Shown in pieces: positions 26,976 through 35,703 of a DNA stretch of 64,000 nt (position 1 is its first letter; the number at the start of each line of letters is the position of its first letter). Under the pieces are notes generated by a model that was not told where the DNA came from, did not search any database, and saw only the letters and a program-made list of their open reading frames with translations. Source of the DNA: TMED27 sp964351195 (GTDB lineage: Bacteria > Pseudomonadota > Alphaproteobacteria > Micavibrionales > Micavibrionaceae); contig CAYGNI010000001.1 in assembly GCA_964351195.1 (NCBI GenBank), forward strand, positions 1 through 64,000, in the 5' to 3' direction. A program made the translations under genes and the position numbers.

Positions 26976-28952
26976 TTGACAACGCTGTCATCACCAAAAA
27001 AAGAAACAATTTCAGTTCTGCTGTTAGAAGACGACGCCGGCGATGCGCTGATGCTGAGTGAAGATTTATATGATGACGCACGCACGCAGTACAGCATCAC
27101 ACACGAGACAACATTGGCCGGCGCCTTGGAAGCTTTGAAACAAAATGCATTCGATATCATTTTGTCCGACCTTGGTTTGCCGGACTCCCACGGTCCGCAA
27201 ACATTTTATACCCTGCTGGAAAACACGGACACTCCGATTATTGTTTTAACTGGAGATGATAATGAACGCGTCTCGTGGAAAGCTCTGGAAGAAGGCGTCC
27301 AGGATTACATCATAAAAAATGAACTGGGACGATACGACGTCTCCAGTGCAATCAAATACGCAATGCAGCGCAATAAAGTTAATCAGGCTATCAACCAATC
27401 CAATCAACTTAAATCCGAATTTCTGGCAAATATGAGCCACGAGATCCGCACGCCGCTCAATGGCATAATAGGCGCCGCAGACCTTCTACGGCGTACACCA
27501 CTGACACCGGATCAGGAAAAATATATCCGTATCATCACCAGTTCCGGTGACACGTTGTTGGCGTTGATCAACGATATTCTTGATATCTCAAAAATTGAAT
27601 CCGGAGAGTTGGAGATCAATCCTGAACCAGTCGAGATCAGGAGCTTTATGCATGAAGTGATTCAAGCTATTGCACCGCGTGCCTATGATAAAAACATTGA
27701 GCTCGCAATAGATTATATAGGTGATGTTCCAGTATCGATCATGGCCGATACTGTTCGCTTAAGCCAAATCATGACAAACCTGCTCGGCAATGCCGTAAAG
27801 TTTGTTGAGAAAGGGCATATCATTGTCCGTGTTGAAGAAAAAGATACGATCGATAACGTTGTAACTTTGCGCGTGATTGTCGAGGATACGGGCATAGGTA
27901 TACCGGCTAAGAAAACACATGATATTTTCGATAAATTTGCTCAGGCTGACGCATCAACAACAAAAAAATACGGAGGCACGGGACTTGGGCTGGCTATCAC
28001 GCATAAGCTTGTTGAAATGATGCAAGGGCACATTGATGTATCAAGTGAAATTGGTGTTGGCACAAAATTTTTCTTTGAAGTTCCTTTTGAGATTGTTGAA
28101 AAAAACGATCATGAGGCCCTACAGTCACGAACAAATGCAATGAGGAACCTTAGGGTTTTGATTGTAGATGACTCAAAAATTAATGCAGGGCACATGTCCC
28201 GGTGGTTTGAGCAGGCAGGCATCAGCTATGAATTGGTGGACAATGCTCAAGATGCCCTGGAGCTTTTAAAAACAAACGCAATGAACAAGACTAAATTCGA
28301 CGCAGTCATTATCGATCAAGATATTAAGAGTGGGGGCAGCTTACAATGCATACAAACCTTGAAAGCTGATAAAGCACTTCAGGAAATTAAGGTTATTTTG
28401 ACTTCAGCGGTATCATCGATGGAAGCAATGGGATCAGGCGAGGATGTATGTGACGGCTATTTAATCAAACCTACAAATGACGAAGCTGTGCTGCAAAAAC
28501 TATACGACATTAAACTACAGAGCCCTGCGCATAAACCTGACTCTGTAAAACAAACGCAAGCCTATGCTTTAGGTACTTTGGATGCCAAAGTCCTCTTGGT
28601 AGAAAATGAAATGGTCAATCAGATGGTAGCTACAGATATGTTGGAAGGCCTTGGCTGCAGCGTTGATCTGGCTAGCAATGGCAAAGAAGCGATAGACATG
28701 CTGGCGAACAACGACAATGATTACGATATTATATTAATGGATTGCATGATGCCTGTGATGGATGGCTTTGAAGCAACCATAGAAATTCGTAAACGCGAAA
28801 TATCCAGCGGCTCACGTCACGTCATTATTGCAATGACAGCCAACGCTATGGCTGGTGAGAGGGACAAATGTCTTGAAGTCGGCATGGACGATTACCTCGC
28901 AAAGCCTGTAAGACAAGAGGTACTTTACGCAAAGCTTCAACAATATCTGTGA
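26976..28952 (+). CDS. Hybrid histidine kinase (REC-HisKA-HATPase-REC-REC)
   Basis: The start is probably TTG at 26976, preceded by GGAAAGAGAG and 16 bp after the previous stop; the frame is open further up inside that gene. The 658-residue soluble protein starts with a receiver (phospho-Asp in IILSDLGLPDSHG). HisKA follows (ANMSHEIRTPLNGIIGAAD), then HATPase (EDTGIGIPAKK; GGTGLGLAITHKL), a second receiver (VLIVDDSKINAG; IIDQDIKSGG) and a third (VLLVENEMVNQM; ILMDCMMPVMDGFEA). With the Hpt protein nearby it can form a phosphorelay. Confidence 0.92.
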   Translation: MTTLSSPKKETISVLLLEDDAGDALMLSEDLYDDARTQYSITHETTLAGALEALKQNAFDIILSDLGLPDSHGPQTFYTLLENTDTPIIVLTGDDNERVSWKALEEGVQDYIIKNELGRYDVSSAIKYAMQRNKVNQAINQSNQLKSEFLANMSHEIRTPLNGIIGAADLLRRTPLTPDQEKYIRIITSSGDTLLALINDILDISKIESGELEINPEPVEIRSFMHEVIQAIAPRAYDKNIELAIDYIGDVPVSIMADTVRLSQIMTNLLGNAVKFVEKGHIIVRVEEKDTIDNVVTLRVIVEDTGIGIPAKKTHDIFDKFAQADASTTKKYGGTGLGLAITHKLVEMMQGHIDVSSEIGVGTKFFFEVPFEIVEKNDHEALQSRTNAMRNLRVLIVDDSKINAGHMSRWFEQAGISYELVDNAQDALELLKTNAMNKTKFDAVIIDQDIKSGGSLQCIQTLKADKALQEIKVILTSAVSSMEAMGSGEDVCDGYLIKPTNDEAVLQKLYDIKLQSPAHKPDSVKQTQAYALGTLDAKVLLVENEMVNQMVATDMLEGLGCSVDLASNGKEAIDMLANNDNDYDIILMDCMMPVMDGFEATIEIRKREISSGSRHVIIAMTANAMAGERDKCLEVGMDDYLAKPVRQEVLYAKLQQYL

Positions 28953-28985
28953 AACAAAAGCTAAGCTACGCAGATAAATTCAGAG

Positions 28986-29013
28986 CAAAAAAAGACGGAC
29001 AAAATGTCCGTCT
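28986..29013 (-). terminator. Terminator of the small minus-strand gene
   Basis: A perfect 8-bp stem AGACGGAC/GTCCGTCT (28993-29000 with 29006-29013) has a five-base loop. Read on the minus strand it is followed by seven T. Confidence 0.8.
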
Positions 29014-29074
29014 GAATGTTGATGCATCAATCTCACAAATAAGGGCTAGTTACCATGAGAAAGATAATTGGCTA

Positions 29075-29239
29075 TTAGTAATTAGCAGGATTGTCAAAAA
29101 AATCCCCTTTGAGTAAGGCAACACAATCCACACTCGCATCAAGAGCCTTTCTGGCCCCAACAACGATACGCTCTAACTCATCTTCTATGATATGAGCTTG
29201 ATGTAAAAGTACGTCATCACTTTTAATGTGTTTGATCAT
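29075..29239 (-). CDS. Hypothetical small protein (54 aa)
   Basis: The start at 29239 (MIKHIKSDDVLLHQAH) has AAAGGG eight bases upstream. It has its own terminator at 28986-29013. It is helical and acidic (IIEDELERIVVGARKALDASVD), with no membrane segment or known motif. It sits inside the signalling cluster on the opposite strand; a regulatory link is possible but unproven. Confidence 0.65.
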   Translation of the reverse strand: MIKHIKSDDVLLHQAHIIEDELERIVVGARKALDASVDCVALLKGDFFDNPANY

Positions 29240-29431
29240 GTTACTAACCCTTTTGACAAGAGGGATTTGCATGGAACATGCCAAAAACGCTAAATGAAAC
29301 AATATTGTTTTAAAACAGCTATTTATACAATTTTTTTTAATTAATAAACTTTACAAAATTAATAAAATGTTTAAAATTGCAAGTGCATAATACAAGAATA
29401 AATAAAAATCGTTGAAAAAAGCAATTAAATT

Positions 29432-30823
29432 ATGAAAAAAGTTTTGATCATTGAAGATGAGCGAGCCATGGCTGCAACGCTGGAAGAATTTCTGGCACCT
29501 GAAGGCTATACGATTGATGTTGCTTATACCGGCAAAGAAGGCCAGAAAAAAATCGCAAAGCAACAGTATGACGCGGTTTTGCTAGACCTAAACTTGCCAG
29601 ACATTCATGGCTTTGAAATATTAAAAGCGATTCACAGCGCGCACATGCGTTGCGCAGTGATCATCATCACAGGGCAAACAAGCATGTCCGCAGCCGTGGA
29701 GGCCATGCAGCTTGGCGCACATGATTTTGTGCCTAAACCCGTATCGCCGGAGCGCTTACGTGTGAGTCTTAATAACGCCCTGGAGCGCGTCGACCTAAAG
29801 GCTATTGTACAGAATTTCGAAAAAATCTCGCGTGACACATTTCAGGATTTCATCGGAAAATCCCCAAAAATGCAGGCCGTCTATAATGTCATTGAAAATG
29901 CGGCTCAGAGTAAAGCGTCGGTATTCATCACGGGTGAAAGCGGTACGGGAAAGGAACTGGCCGCCTGTGCGGTACATAATTTAAGTACGCGAGCATCAAA
30001 GCCGATGGAGATCTTAAACTGCGCCGCCATCCCGCATAACCTATTGGAAAGTGAAATCTTTGGCCACGTTAAAGGCGCATTCACCGGCGCAACATCGGAT
30101 CGCATTGGCGCCGCCGCGCGCGCGGATGGAGGCACGCTTTTTTTGGACGAGTTGGGTGAAATGCCGATGGAGCTTCAGGCCAAGCTTCTTCGTTTCATAC
30201 AATCCGGCACATTTATGCCAGTTGGCGATACACGTACCCAGAGCGTCAATTTACGTTTTATAAGTGCAACCAACCGTGACCCCCTGGAAGCGATTAAAAA
30301 CGGGTCCCTGCGCGAAGACCTTTACTACCGCCTCAACGTGATCCCTATAGAGCTACCGCCTTTGCGTGATCGGGGAGATGATATCATGCTTTTGGCACAG
30401 GACTTTCTGCACAAGGCCGCAGATGAAGAAAGCAAGTCGTTCGAGAGCTTTTCAGACGGGGTTAAAAACCTTTTCATGAATTACCGCTGGTCGGGCAACG
30501 TGCGCGAACTGGAAAACACAATCCGCCGTATCGTGGTGCTGAATGATGGCGAAGTCGTAGAGCTTGAAATGCTCAATGTTTTGGAGCAGGCTGCAGAACA
30601 TACATTGGACAAACTCGCCGCTGATGCTGGTATCACGCAGCAACCTTCATTCTTGCCTCAACAAGAAGAGCACATTAAACCTCTGCAATTCTACGAAAAA
30701 GAAGTGATTCTCGCTGCGTTAGCGGCGTGTTCAGGAAATACCACCCGCGCAGCAAAGCGGCTGGACATTAATCCGGCCACCATTCACCGCAAACAAAAAC
30801 AATGGAAAAACGCGCAATTCTAA
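29432..30823 (+). CDS. Sigma-54-dependent response regulator (NtrC family)
   Basis: The 463-residue activator has a receiver domain (VLLDLNLPDIHG, Asp ~53). A sigma-54-interacting AAA+ domain follows, with Walker A GESGTGKE, the GAFTGA loop (HVKGAFTGATSD), Walker B GGTLFLDELGEMP, and the arginine-finger region REDLYYRLNVIPIELPPLRDR. The C-terminus is a Fis-type HTH (GNTTRAAKRLDINPATIHRK). It would activate RpoN-dependent promoters when phosphorylated. An AT-rich region of about 190 bp lies upstream. Its stop overlaps the Hpt gene tail by four bases. Confidence 0.95.
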   Translation: MKKVLIIEDERAMAATLEEFLAPEGYTIDVAYTGKEGQKKIAKQQYDAVLLDLNLPDIHGFEILKAIHSAHMRCAVIIITGQTSMSAAVEAMQLGAHDFVPKPVSPERLRVSLNNALERVDLKAIVQNFEKISRDTFQDFIGKSPKMQAVYNVIENAAQSKASVFITGESGTGKELAACAVHNLSTRASKPMEILNCAAIPHNLLESEIFGHVKGAFTGATSDRIGAAARADGGTLFLDELGEMPMELQAKLLRFIQSGTFMPVGDTRTQSVNLRFISATNRDPLEAIKNGSLREDLYYRLNVIPIELPPLRDRGDDIMLLAQDFLHKAADEESKSFESFSDGVKNLFMNYRWSGNVRELENTIRRIVVLNDGEVVELEMLNVLEQAAEHTLDKLAADAGITQQPSFLPQQEEHIKPLQFYEKEVILAALAACSGNTTRAAKRLDINPATIHRKQKQWKNAQF

Positions 30824-31167
30824 GGCGCCTCAAGATCCCCAGCCATGCGCTCTATAATCTCAACAGCTGCTTCAACATAGCCCAAAAGAGCCGGCGTATC
30901 TTCAAAGGCTTGGGAAAAATCTCCATCAATCACTGCCTTTTCAATCCTCTCCGCCATTTGGCCTGTCTCCTCATCCCCAATGGTATAAGACAAAGACTTT
31001 ATATCATGGATGGAAGCCTTCAATGCCTCCGCATTTTGACTCTTAAGGGCGGCTCTGCAGGTATCAATATGAGAATTCAAGCTCAAGCTAAAAACACTCA
31101 GCATTTTGTGATGCTTGGCATCATCAAAATTCTGTAAAAAATCACGGACTGTATTTTCATTAATCAT
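30820..31167 (-). CDS. Hpt-domain phosphotransfer protein
   Basis: The 115-residue all-helical protein carries SIHDIKSLSYTIGDEETGQMA. This fits the histidine phosphotransfer motif (H-x-x-K-S) though the usual H-x-L-K-G is altered. The flanking helices (ALKASIHDIKS; MAERIEKAVIDG) fit a four-helix Hpt bundle. It could pass phosphate between the hybrid kinase at 26976-28952 and one of the two receivers beside it. It is divergent from the lone receiver gene, 56 bp away. Confidence 0.75.
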   Translation of the reverse strand: MINENTVRDFLQNFDDAKHHKMLSVFSLSLNSHIDTCRAALKSQNAEALKASIHDIKSLSYTIGDEETGQMAERIEKAVIDGDFSQAFEDTPALLGYVEAAVEIIERMAGDLEAP

Positions 31168-31223
31168 TTAGGTGATATAGTGCCTAGCTGAAGTAAACAA
31201 ATGAGTCTTAGAATATTACTACG

Positions 31224-31610
31224 ATGAGCTACGGTCCCAAACCTAAAATTTTAGTCGTCGAAGATGAATATGCAATGCAAATCGTGTTGCGTGACTACCT
31301 AGAAGGAGACTACGAGCTTACTTTGGCCGATAATGGACGGCAAGCAAACAAGCATATTAAGACAACTGTATTCAAGGCCGCGCTGATAGATTTAAACCTC
31401 CCTGACATAAATGGCGTTGAAATCATAAAGGCGCTGCACGCTAAATCCTCGAGAACGGCTGTGATCGTGTTAACCGGGGATATGTCTGAAGAGGCAGTAA
31501 AATCAGTCATCAAAGCCGGGGCAGATGATTACCTGGTGAAGCCTGTAAAAAAACCAATTCTGCTTGAACGTTTGACACGCGCCTGTTTGAAAAAAATTAT
31601 GGATGAATAG
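31224..31610 (+). CDS. Single-domain response regulator
   Basis: The 128-residue lone CheY-like receiver has the acidic pair in VVEDEYAM, phospho-Asp in ALIDLNLPDINGVE, Thr in VIVLTGDMS and Lys in DYLVKPVKKP. There is no output domain, so it acts by protein contact or as a relay step with the Hpt protein. Its receiver resembles that of the NtrC-like gene upstream (LNLPDIxG), suggesting a common origin. Confidence 0.92.
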   Translation: MSYGPKPKILVVEDEYAMQIVLRDYLEGDYELTLADNGRQANKHIKTTVFKAALIDLNLPDINGVEIIKALHAKSSRTAVIVLTGDMSEEAVKSVIKAGADDYLVKPVKKPILLERLTRACLKKIMDE

Positions 31611-31615
31611 AAGGC

Positions 31616-32857
31616 TTATAACCCTTGCGCCGCTTCTTTTTTCTTTCGCGCGTTGCGTTTTTTAACGACTTTGACAACATCAAGATGTTTGAGCAGCCCA
31701 CGCTTTTCAACAAGATAGAGCCACAAAGGCGTCGCCAGTAAACTCAGCGATATAATCGCCACAACGAATTTATAACCCTCTGGCCTGATCGTTTCCGCAC
31801 TGAGACCAATAGCGGCTAAAATAAAGGAGAACTCTCCGACCTGCGCGAGCGCGGCGCCGGTCACGTAGGCCTCTTCCTTTTTCATGCCTTGCCAGCGTAG
31901 AACGTAGAAATTAACCACGGTTTTCAAAAGCATCGTCATAAACAAAAGCGTGAGCGTCGCGCCGATATTCTCCCACAAGAATTTTAAATCAATCAGCAAG
32001 CCAATCGAGAGGAAAAACACCATGATTGTGACATCGAAAATCGGCTTTGTATGATCCTCAAGCTCCTTACTTTTCATAGTATGACCCAAAAGAATGCCCG
32101 CTAAAAATGCGCCATAAGCCGCAGAAATACCCATAATACCGGCGATTGCCGCGGCACTGAAACAAAACGCCAGAGCAGTAATTGCAACCTGACCGCGCAT
32201 CGCATCGGCTTTGATATGCTCAAACCTCTTCCAGATCCTTTCAAAAATTTTCGGCCGCCGCGTCAGCAAAAACATCAAAGCCGCCAAAAGCACAATCGCA
32301 AACGCAAGACGGATCAAGCCGTCATAATTAAATCCCTCACCAGTATTGAGCGCCCCAATAATCAAAACCATAGGGATGAAAGCGAGATCTTGTGCGACCA
32401 AAATGCCGACGCTCGATTGCCCGATTTTGGTTTTCCGTAGACCCATATCCTCCAGGATTTTAAGCGCCACTGCAGTACTGCTCAAAGCCACAGCAAAGCC
32501 TAACAGGATACAACGGTTCAAGGGCCAATCGAAAAGCAGCCCCAAGATTGACATGGCGACAAGCCCAATGCCTATTTGTGCCGCGCAGGTTACCAAGGAA
32601 ATTTTCGAAACGGACCGAAACGATTTTAAATCAATCTCCATTCCGACGATAAACAATAACAACAAAATGCCCAACTCAGCCAGAAGAGAGACTTCTTCAG
32701 GGCTTTGCACAACACCCAAGACAGAGGGGCTCAAGATTAAGCCAACAATGATATAGCCAACCAGAACGGGTTGTTTAAGTTTGCGAAACAATGCCCCGCC
32801 GAGGAAGGCCGCCGCCAAAACTGTCGCTAAATGGGTTAATGCATGTGAATGATCCAC
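31616..32857 (-). CDS. Cation/proton antiporter, CPA2 family (KefB-like)
   Basis: The start is GTG at 32857 with AAGGGA upstream (VDHSHALTHL), giving 413 residues. About 12 hydrophobic segments make up the Na+/H+ exchanger fold (AFLGGALFRKLKQPVLVGYIIVG; LLLLFIVGMEIDLKSF; GFAVALSSTAVALKILEDMGL). The C-terminus is short and basic, with no TrkA-N/RCK domain, unlike KefB/KefC. It exchanges K+ or Na+ for protons across the inner membrane. It is monocistronic. Confidence 0.9.
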   Translation of the reverse strand: MDHSHALTHLATVLAAAFLGGALFRKLKQPVLVGYIIVGLILSPSVLGVVQSPEEVSLLAELGILLLLFIVGMEIDLKSFRSVSKISLVTCAAQIGIGLVAMSILGLLFDWPLNRCILLGFAVALSSTAVALKILEDMGLRKTKIGQSSVGILVAQDLAFIPMVLIIGALNTGEGFNYDGLIRLAFAIVLLAALMFLLTRRPKIFERIWKRFEHIKADAMRGQVAITALAFCFSAAAIAGIMGISAAYGAFLAGILLGHTMKSKELEDHTKPIFDVTIMVFFLSIGLLIDLKFLWENIGATLTLLFMTMLLKTVVNFYVLRWQGMKKEEAYVTGAALAQVGEFSFILAAIGLSAETIRPEGYKFVVAIISLSLLATPLWLYLVEKRGLLKHLDVVKVVKKRNARKKKEAAQGL

Positions 32858-32995
32858 AATAATCCCTTTTTTAAAAAAACAGTATAACCACATAAGAGTC
32901 TGTATGCCATGCACATATCGCGCATGTATAAAGAATAATCTTAAAGGAACTTCATCATTTTATTGCGTGTTGGTTATCATTAGAGGTTTGAAAAC

Positions 32996-33913
32996 ATGAA
33001 TAAAAATCCTGCTTATCATATTGTTATCAATCAGGAAGCCGGAACTGTCATAGAGATGGGCCGCGACCATTTTGAAAAGATGATTGCAAATAGCCCTGTA
33101 AAAGTTGAAACGCTCGACTTCTTAAAGCCACAGGATATTACTGCGCGCATAAATGATTTGAACGACAGTGAAGCTCCAATTCTGATTGGCGGCGGCGACG
33201 GTACTATCAAAAGCGTTGCGGAGCTTTGCCTACAGAGCAAAAAATCATTCGGGATTTTGCCATTAGGCACGATGAACTTGCTTGCCAGAGATCTCAATAT
33301 TCCCGTTGATCTATCCGAGTCGCTCAGTGGCTATGCCCAAGGCGTCAAAACAGTCAGCATGGATGTTGGCATGGTCAATCATAAGATTTTCCTATGCTGT
33401 GTGGGCTTAGGAACAATGCCTGAGAGTGCGGAGTTTCGTGAGAAAAACAGAACCCAGAGCACGCCGATTTTAATACCGCGTTTGACTGTTTTTGTGCTTG
33501 AGCAAATTGACAAGGTTAACCAGCGTCATGTTAAAATTACGATAGATGGTAAAAGTCACTCACTAAAAACAGCGGCTCTCGTCGTATCGAACAACCAATA
33601 CATGCCCGATCCGCACTCAGGCGAAGATATGTTTAAACGTCAATCTCTACAAGATGGCGTTTTAGGTATCTATTCCGCAGCCCCAGCCAATACATGGGAC
33701 AAAATCCGCCTTATGGCGCGGTTGCGTTTTGGCAACTGGCATAAAGATCCAGTCATTCGTGATTGGGTGGGTGAAACGATGAGTTTAAAATCTTCAAAGG
33801 AAGAAGAGCTTTTATCTTTGGACGGTGAGACCGTCTCAATGAGAATGCCGCTGAATTTTTGGCTACAGGAAAAAGCGCTAGATGTTCTCGTGCCTGAAGC
33901 TGGGGTCCAATAA
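32996..33913 (+). CDS. Diacylglycerol kinase-like lipid kinase
   Basis: The 305-residue protein has the DAGK catalytic signature ILIGGGDGTIKSVAELC and FGILPLGTMNLLARDL, plus the YegS/BmrU-type C-terminal beta domain (DGVLGIYSAAP; LSLDGETVSMRMP). It phosphorylates a lipid, such as diacylglycerol or a sphingoid base, at the inner membrane. Its stop overlaps the ExoD-like gene by one base (TAATG). Confidence 0.9.
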   Translation: MNKNPAYHIVINQEAGTVIEMGRDHFEKMIANSPVKVETLDFLKPQDITARINDLNDSEAPILIGGGDGTIKSVAELCLQSKKSFGILPLGTMNLLARDLNIPVDLSESLSGYAQGVKTVSMDVGMVNHKIFLCCVGLGTMPESAEFREKNRTQSTPILIPRLTVFVLEQIDKVNQRHVKITIDGKSHSLKTAALVVSNNQYMPDPHSGEDMFKRQSLQDGVLGIYSAAPANTWDKIRLMARLRFGNWHKDPVIRDWVGETMSLKSSKEEELLSLDGETVSMRMPLNFWLQEKALDVLVPEAGVQ

Positions 33914-34587
33914 TGAGTAATGCCATTAAATTAACTCAAACGCTTGATTTGCTTCAAGATGATATCAAAGGCTCAAAAGTGAGTTTTGGTGATGTTGTGG
34001 AATCTTTCAACCATAGAGGCTTTGGCCCTTTGCTCTTGGCCCCCGCGCTGATGGCCATTCTTCCACTCGGTGCAATTCCTGGCGTACCGGCTTTTGCAGG
34101 TTTGTTTATTGCCGTCATTGCTCTGCAGATGCTAATGGGCCGCCGCTATCCGTGGCTACCGCAAAGAATAAAAAGTTTTTCTTTCAAAAGAAGCAAACTT
34201 ACACACGCAATCAGAATGGCGCGCCCCTATACACAACGCTTAGACAAAATTCTAAAGCCACGCTTGAGCGTTTTGAACAGCAGAGTATTTCAATACCTTG
34301 CGGCATCCATATGTGTAGTGCTGGCTCTTTTGATGGTTCTTATCGGTTTTATCCCATTTTTCCCGATGATAATATCAGTGCCTATTTTGTTTTTTGCGTT
34401 GGGTTTTAGTGCAAAAGACGGCGCTATGACACTGATGGGCTTTGCTCTAACCATAAGCGCATTATTGTTAATCGGCTGTGGTTTGGGGATCTCATGTGTT
34501 GATGATAGAATTATTATTGGAGAACCGACTTTTACCGTACAAAACTCATATCTGATTAATTTGGATATGTTCAAAGATTTTAGATAG
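33913..34587 (+). CDS. ExoD-family membrane protein
   Basis: The 224-residue protein has the ExoD pattern: a GFGPLLLAPALMAILPLGAIPGVP start, then ALQMLMGRRYPWLPQRI, and two to three C-terminal helices (LMVLIGFIPFFPMIISVPIL; FALTISALLLIGCGLGI). In rhizobia, exoD affects exopolysaccharide production and alkaline tolerance; its biochemical role is unknown. It is translationally coupled to the lipid kinase and lies 23 bp before a phosphoesterase. Confidence 0.85.
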   Translation: MSNAIKLTQTLDLLQDDIKGSKVSFGDVVESFNHRGFGPLLLAPALMAILPLGAIPGVPAFAGLFIAVIALQMLMGRRYPWLPQRIKSFSFKRSKLTHAIRMARPYTQRLDKILKPRLSVLNSRVFQYLAASICVVLALLMVLIGFIPFFPMIISVPILFFALGFSAKDGAMTLMGFALTISALLLIGCGLGISCVDDRIIIGEPTFTVQNSYLINLDMFKDFR

Positions 34588-34610
34588 CGACAAGGCTCAC
34601 GAAAGGACCG

Positions 34611-35405
34611 ATGAAACTCCTACACCTCTCAGACCTGCATTTTGGGACAGAAGAAGACAAAATCTTCGATGCCCTCAAATGTGCTTTAGAAGAGCAAAGC
34701 CCCAATCATATAATCGTAAGCGGCGATTTTACGCAAGTCGCCAGCAGCCGTGAATTTGCGAAAGCCAAAACCTTTATCCAAAGCCTGCCTGCGCCCGTTT
34801 TCTGTGTCCCTGGCAACCATGATATTCCGCGCTATGATCTGTTTGAGCGTTTCTTGAGTCCCTACAGAAAATACAAACATTTTATTGATGAAAATTTATG
34901 CCCATACTTTTCAAATGATCAGGTTGTGATTGCAGGCATTAATTCTGCACGGCGAGTACTACCCCATTGGAATTGGGCAAATGGCGCTATTTCAGGGACA
35001 CAGATACTGAATATCCGTGGCATTTATGATCAGTATGATCCTGATAATACAAAACGCCGCATCTGTGTGTTCCATCACCCAGTGCACCATGCCCTCAATG
35101 CTCCGATGGATGCTGTTGTGTTTGGCGCTAAAAATGCAATGAATGCCCTTAATGATATGAAGGTCGATCTTGTTCTGACTGGCCATGTCCATCATGCATC
35201 GGTAACAACGATTGGGGATATTGATCACAGAACTCTATACCTGAGTGCTTCCACGGCGCTGTCTTCACGTCGGCGCAAGCAACAAAACGGATTCAACGAA
35301 ATTGAAATCAACCCGGACAGCATGAGCATTAAAATTCACGCCCATGACGGAACTGGCTTCAAAATTATTGAAAGCTACACACAAAGCATACCAGCAAAAA
35401 AGTAA
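34611..35405 (+). CDS. Calcineurin-like metallophosphoesterase
   Basis: The 264-residue protein has all blocks of the binuclear metallophosphoesterase fold: LHLSDLHFGT (D-x-H), IIVSGDFTQ (GD), CVPGNHDIP (GNHD), CVFHHPVHH and VLTGHVHHAS (GH-x-H). It is similar to the CpdA/YfcE class. The substrate may be a cyclic nucleotide or a phosphorylated lipid head group; the operon with a lipid kinase favours the latter, by inference. GAAAGGA precedes the ATG. Confidence 0.9.
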   Translation: MKLLHLSDLHFGTEEDKIFDALKCALEEQSPNHIIVSGDFTQVASSREFAKAKTFIQSLPAPVFCVPGNHDIPRYDLFERFLSPYRKYKHFIDENLCPYFSNDQVVIAGINSARRVLPHWNWANGAISGTQILNIRGIYDQYDPDNTKRRICVFHHPVHHALNAPMDAVVFGAKNAMNALNDMKVDLVLTGHVHHASVTTIGDIDHRTLYLSASTALSSRRRKQQNGFNEIEINPDSMSIKIHAHDGTGFKIIESYTQSIPAKK

Positions 35406-35703
35406 AGCCTTCCTTTCTCCATAGGAAAAATGTCCCTACAAAAAATTGAAAAAATCCAAATTGGGCCATGAGGCGTATAGAGCAAGTAAAAATAAAGCTC
35501 TTAATTTGCATAATATCAAAAAATAGTGCCAAATTGCTTTCGTTTCTTGAGTTTTTTTCGAAAAGCCTGTATTGAAGATAATAATCAGCTTGCAAAAATA
35601 AACAATACTATGTAAATAAAAAGATAAATTGGCATGTAGTTTGCTATAAAAGCTGCCTAGCAGCAACCAGGCTGACAACGGATGAAAAATCGGAGATGTA
35701 GAA

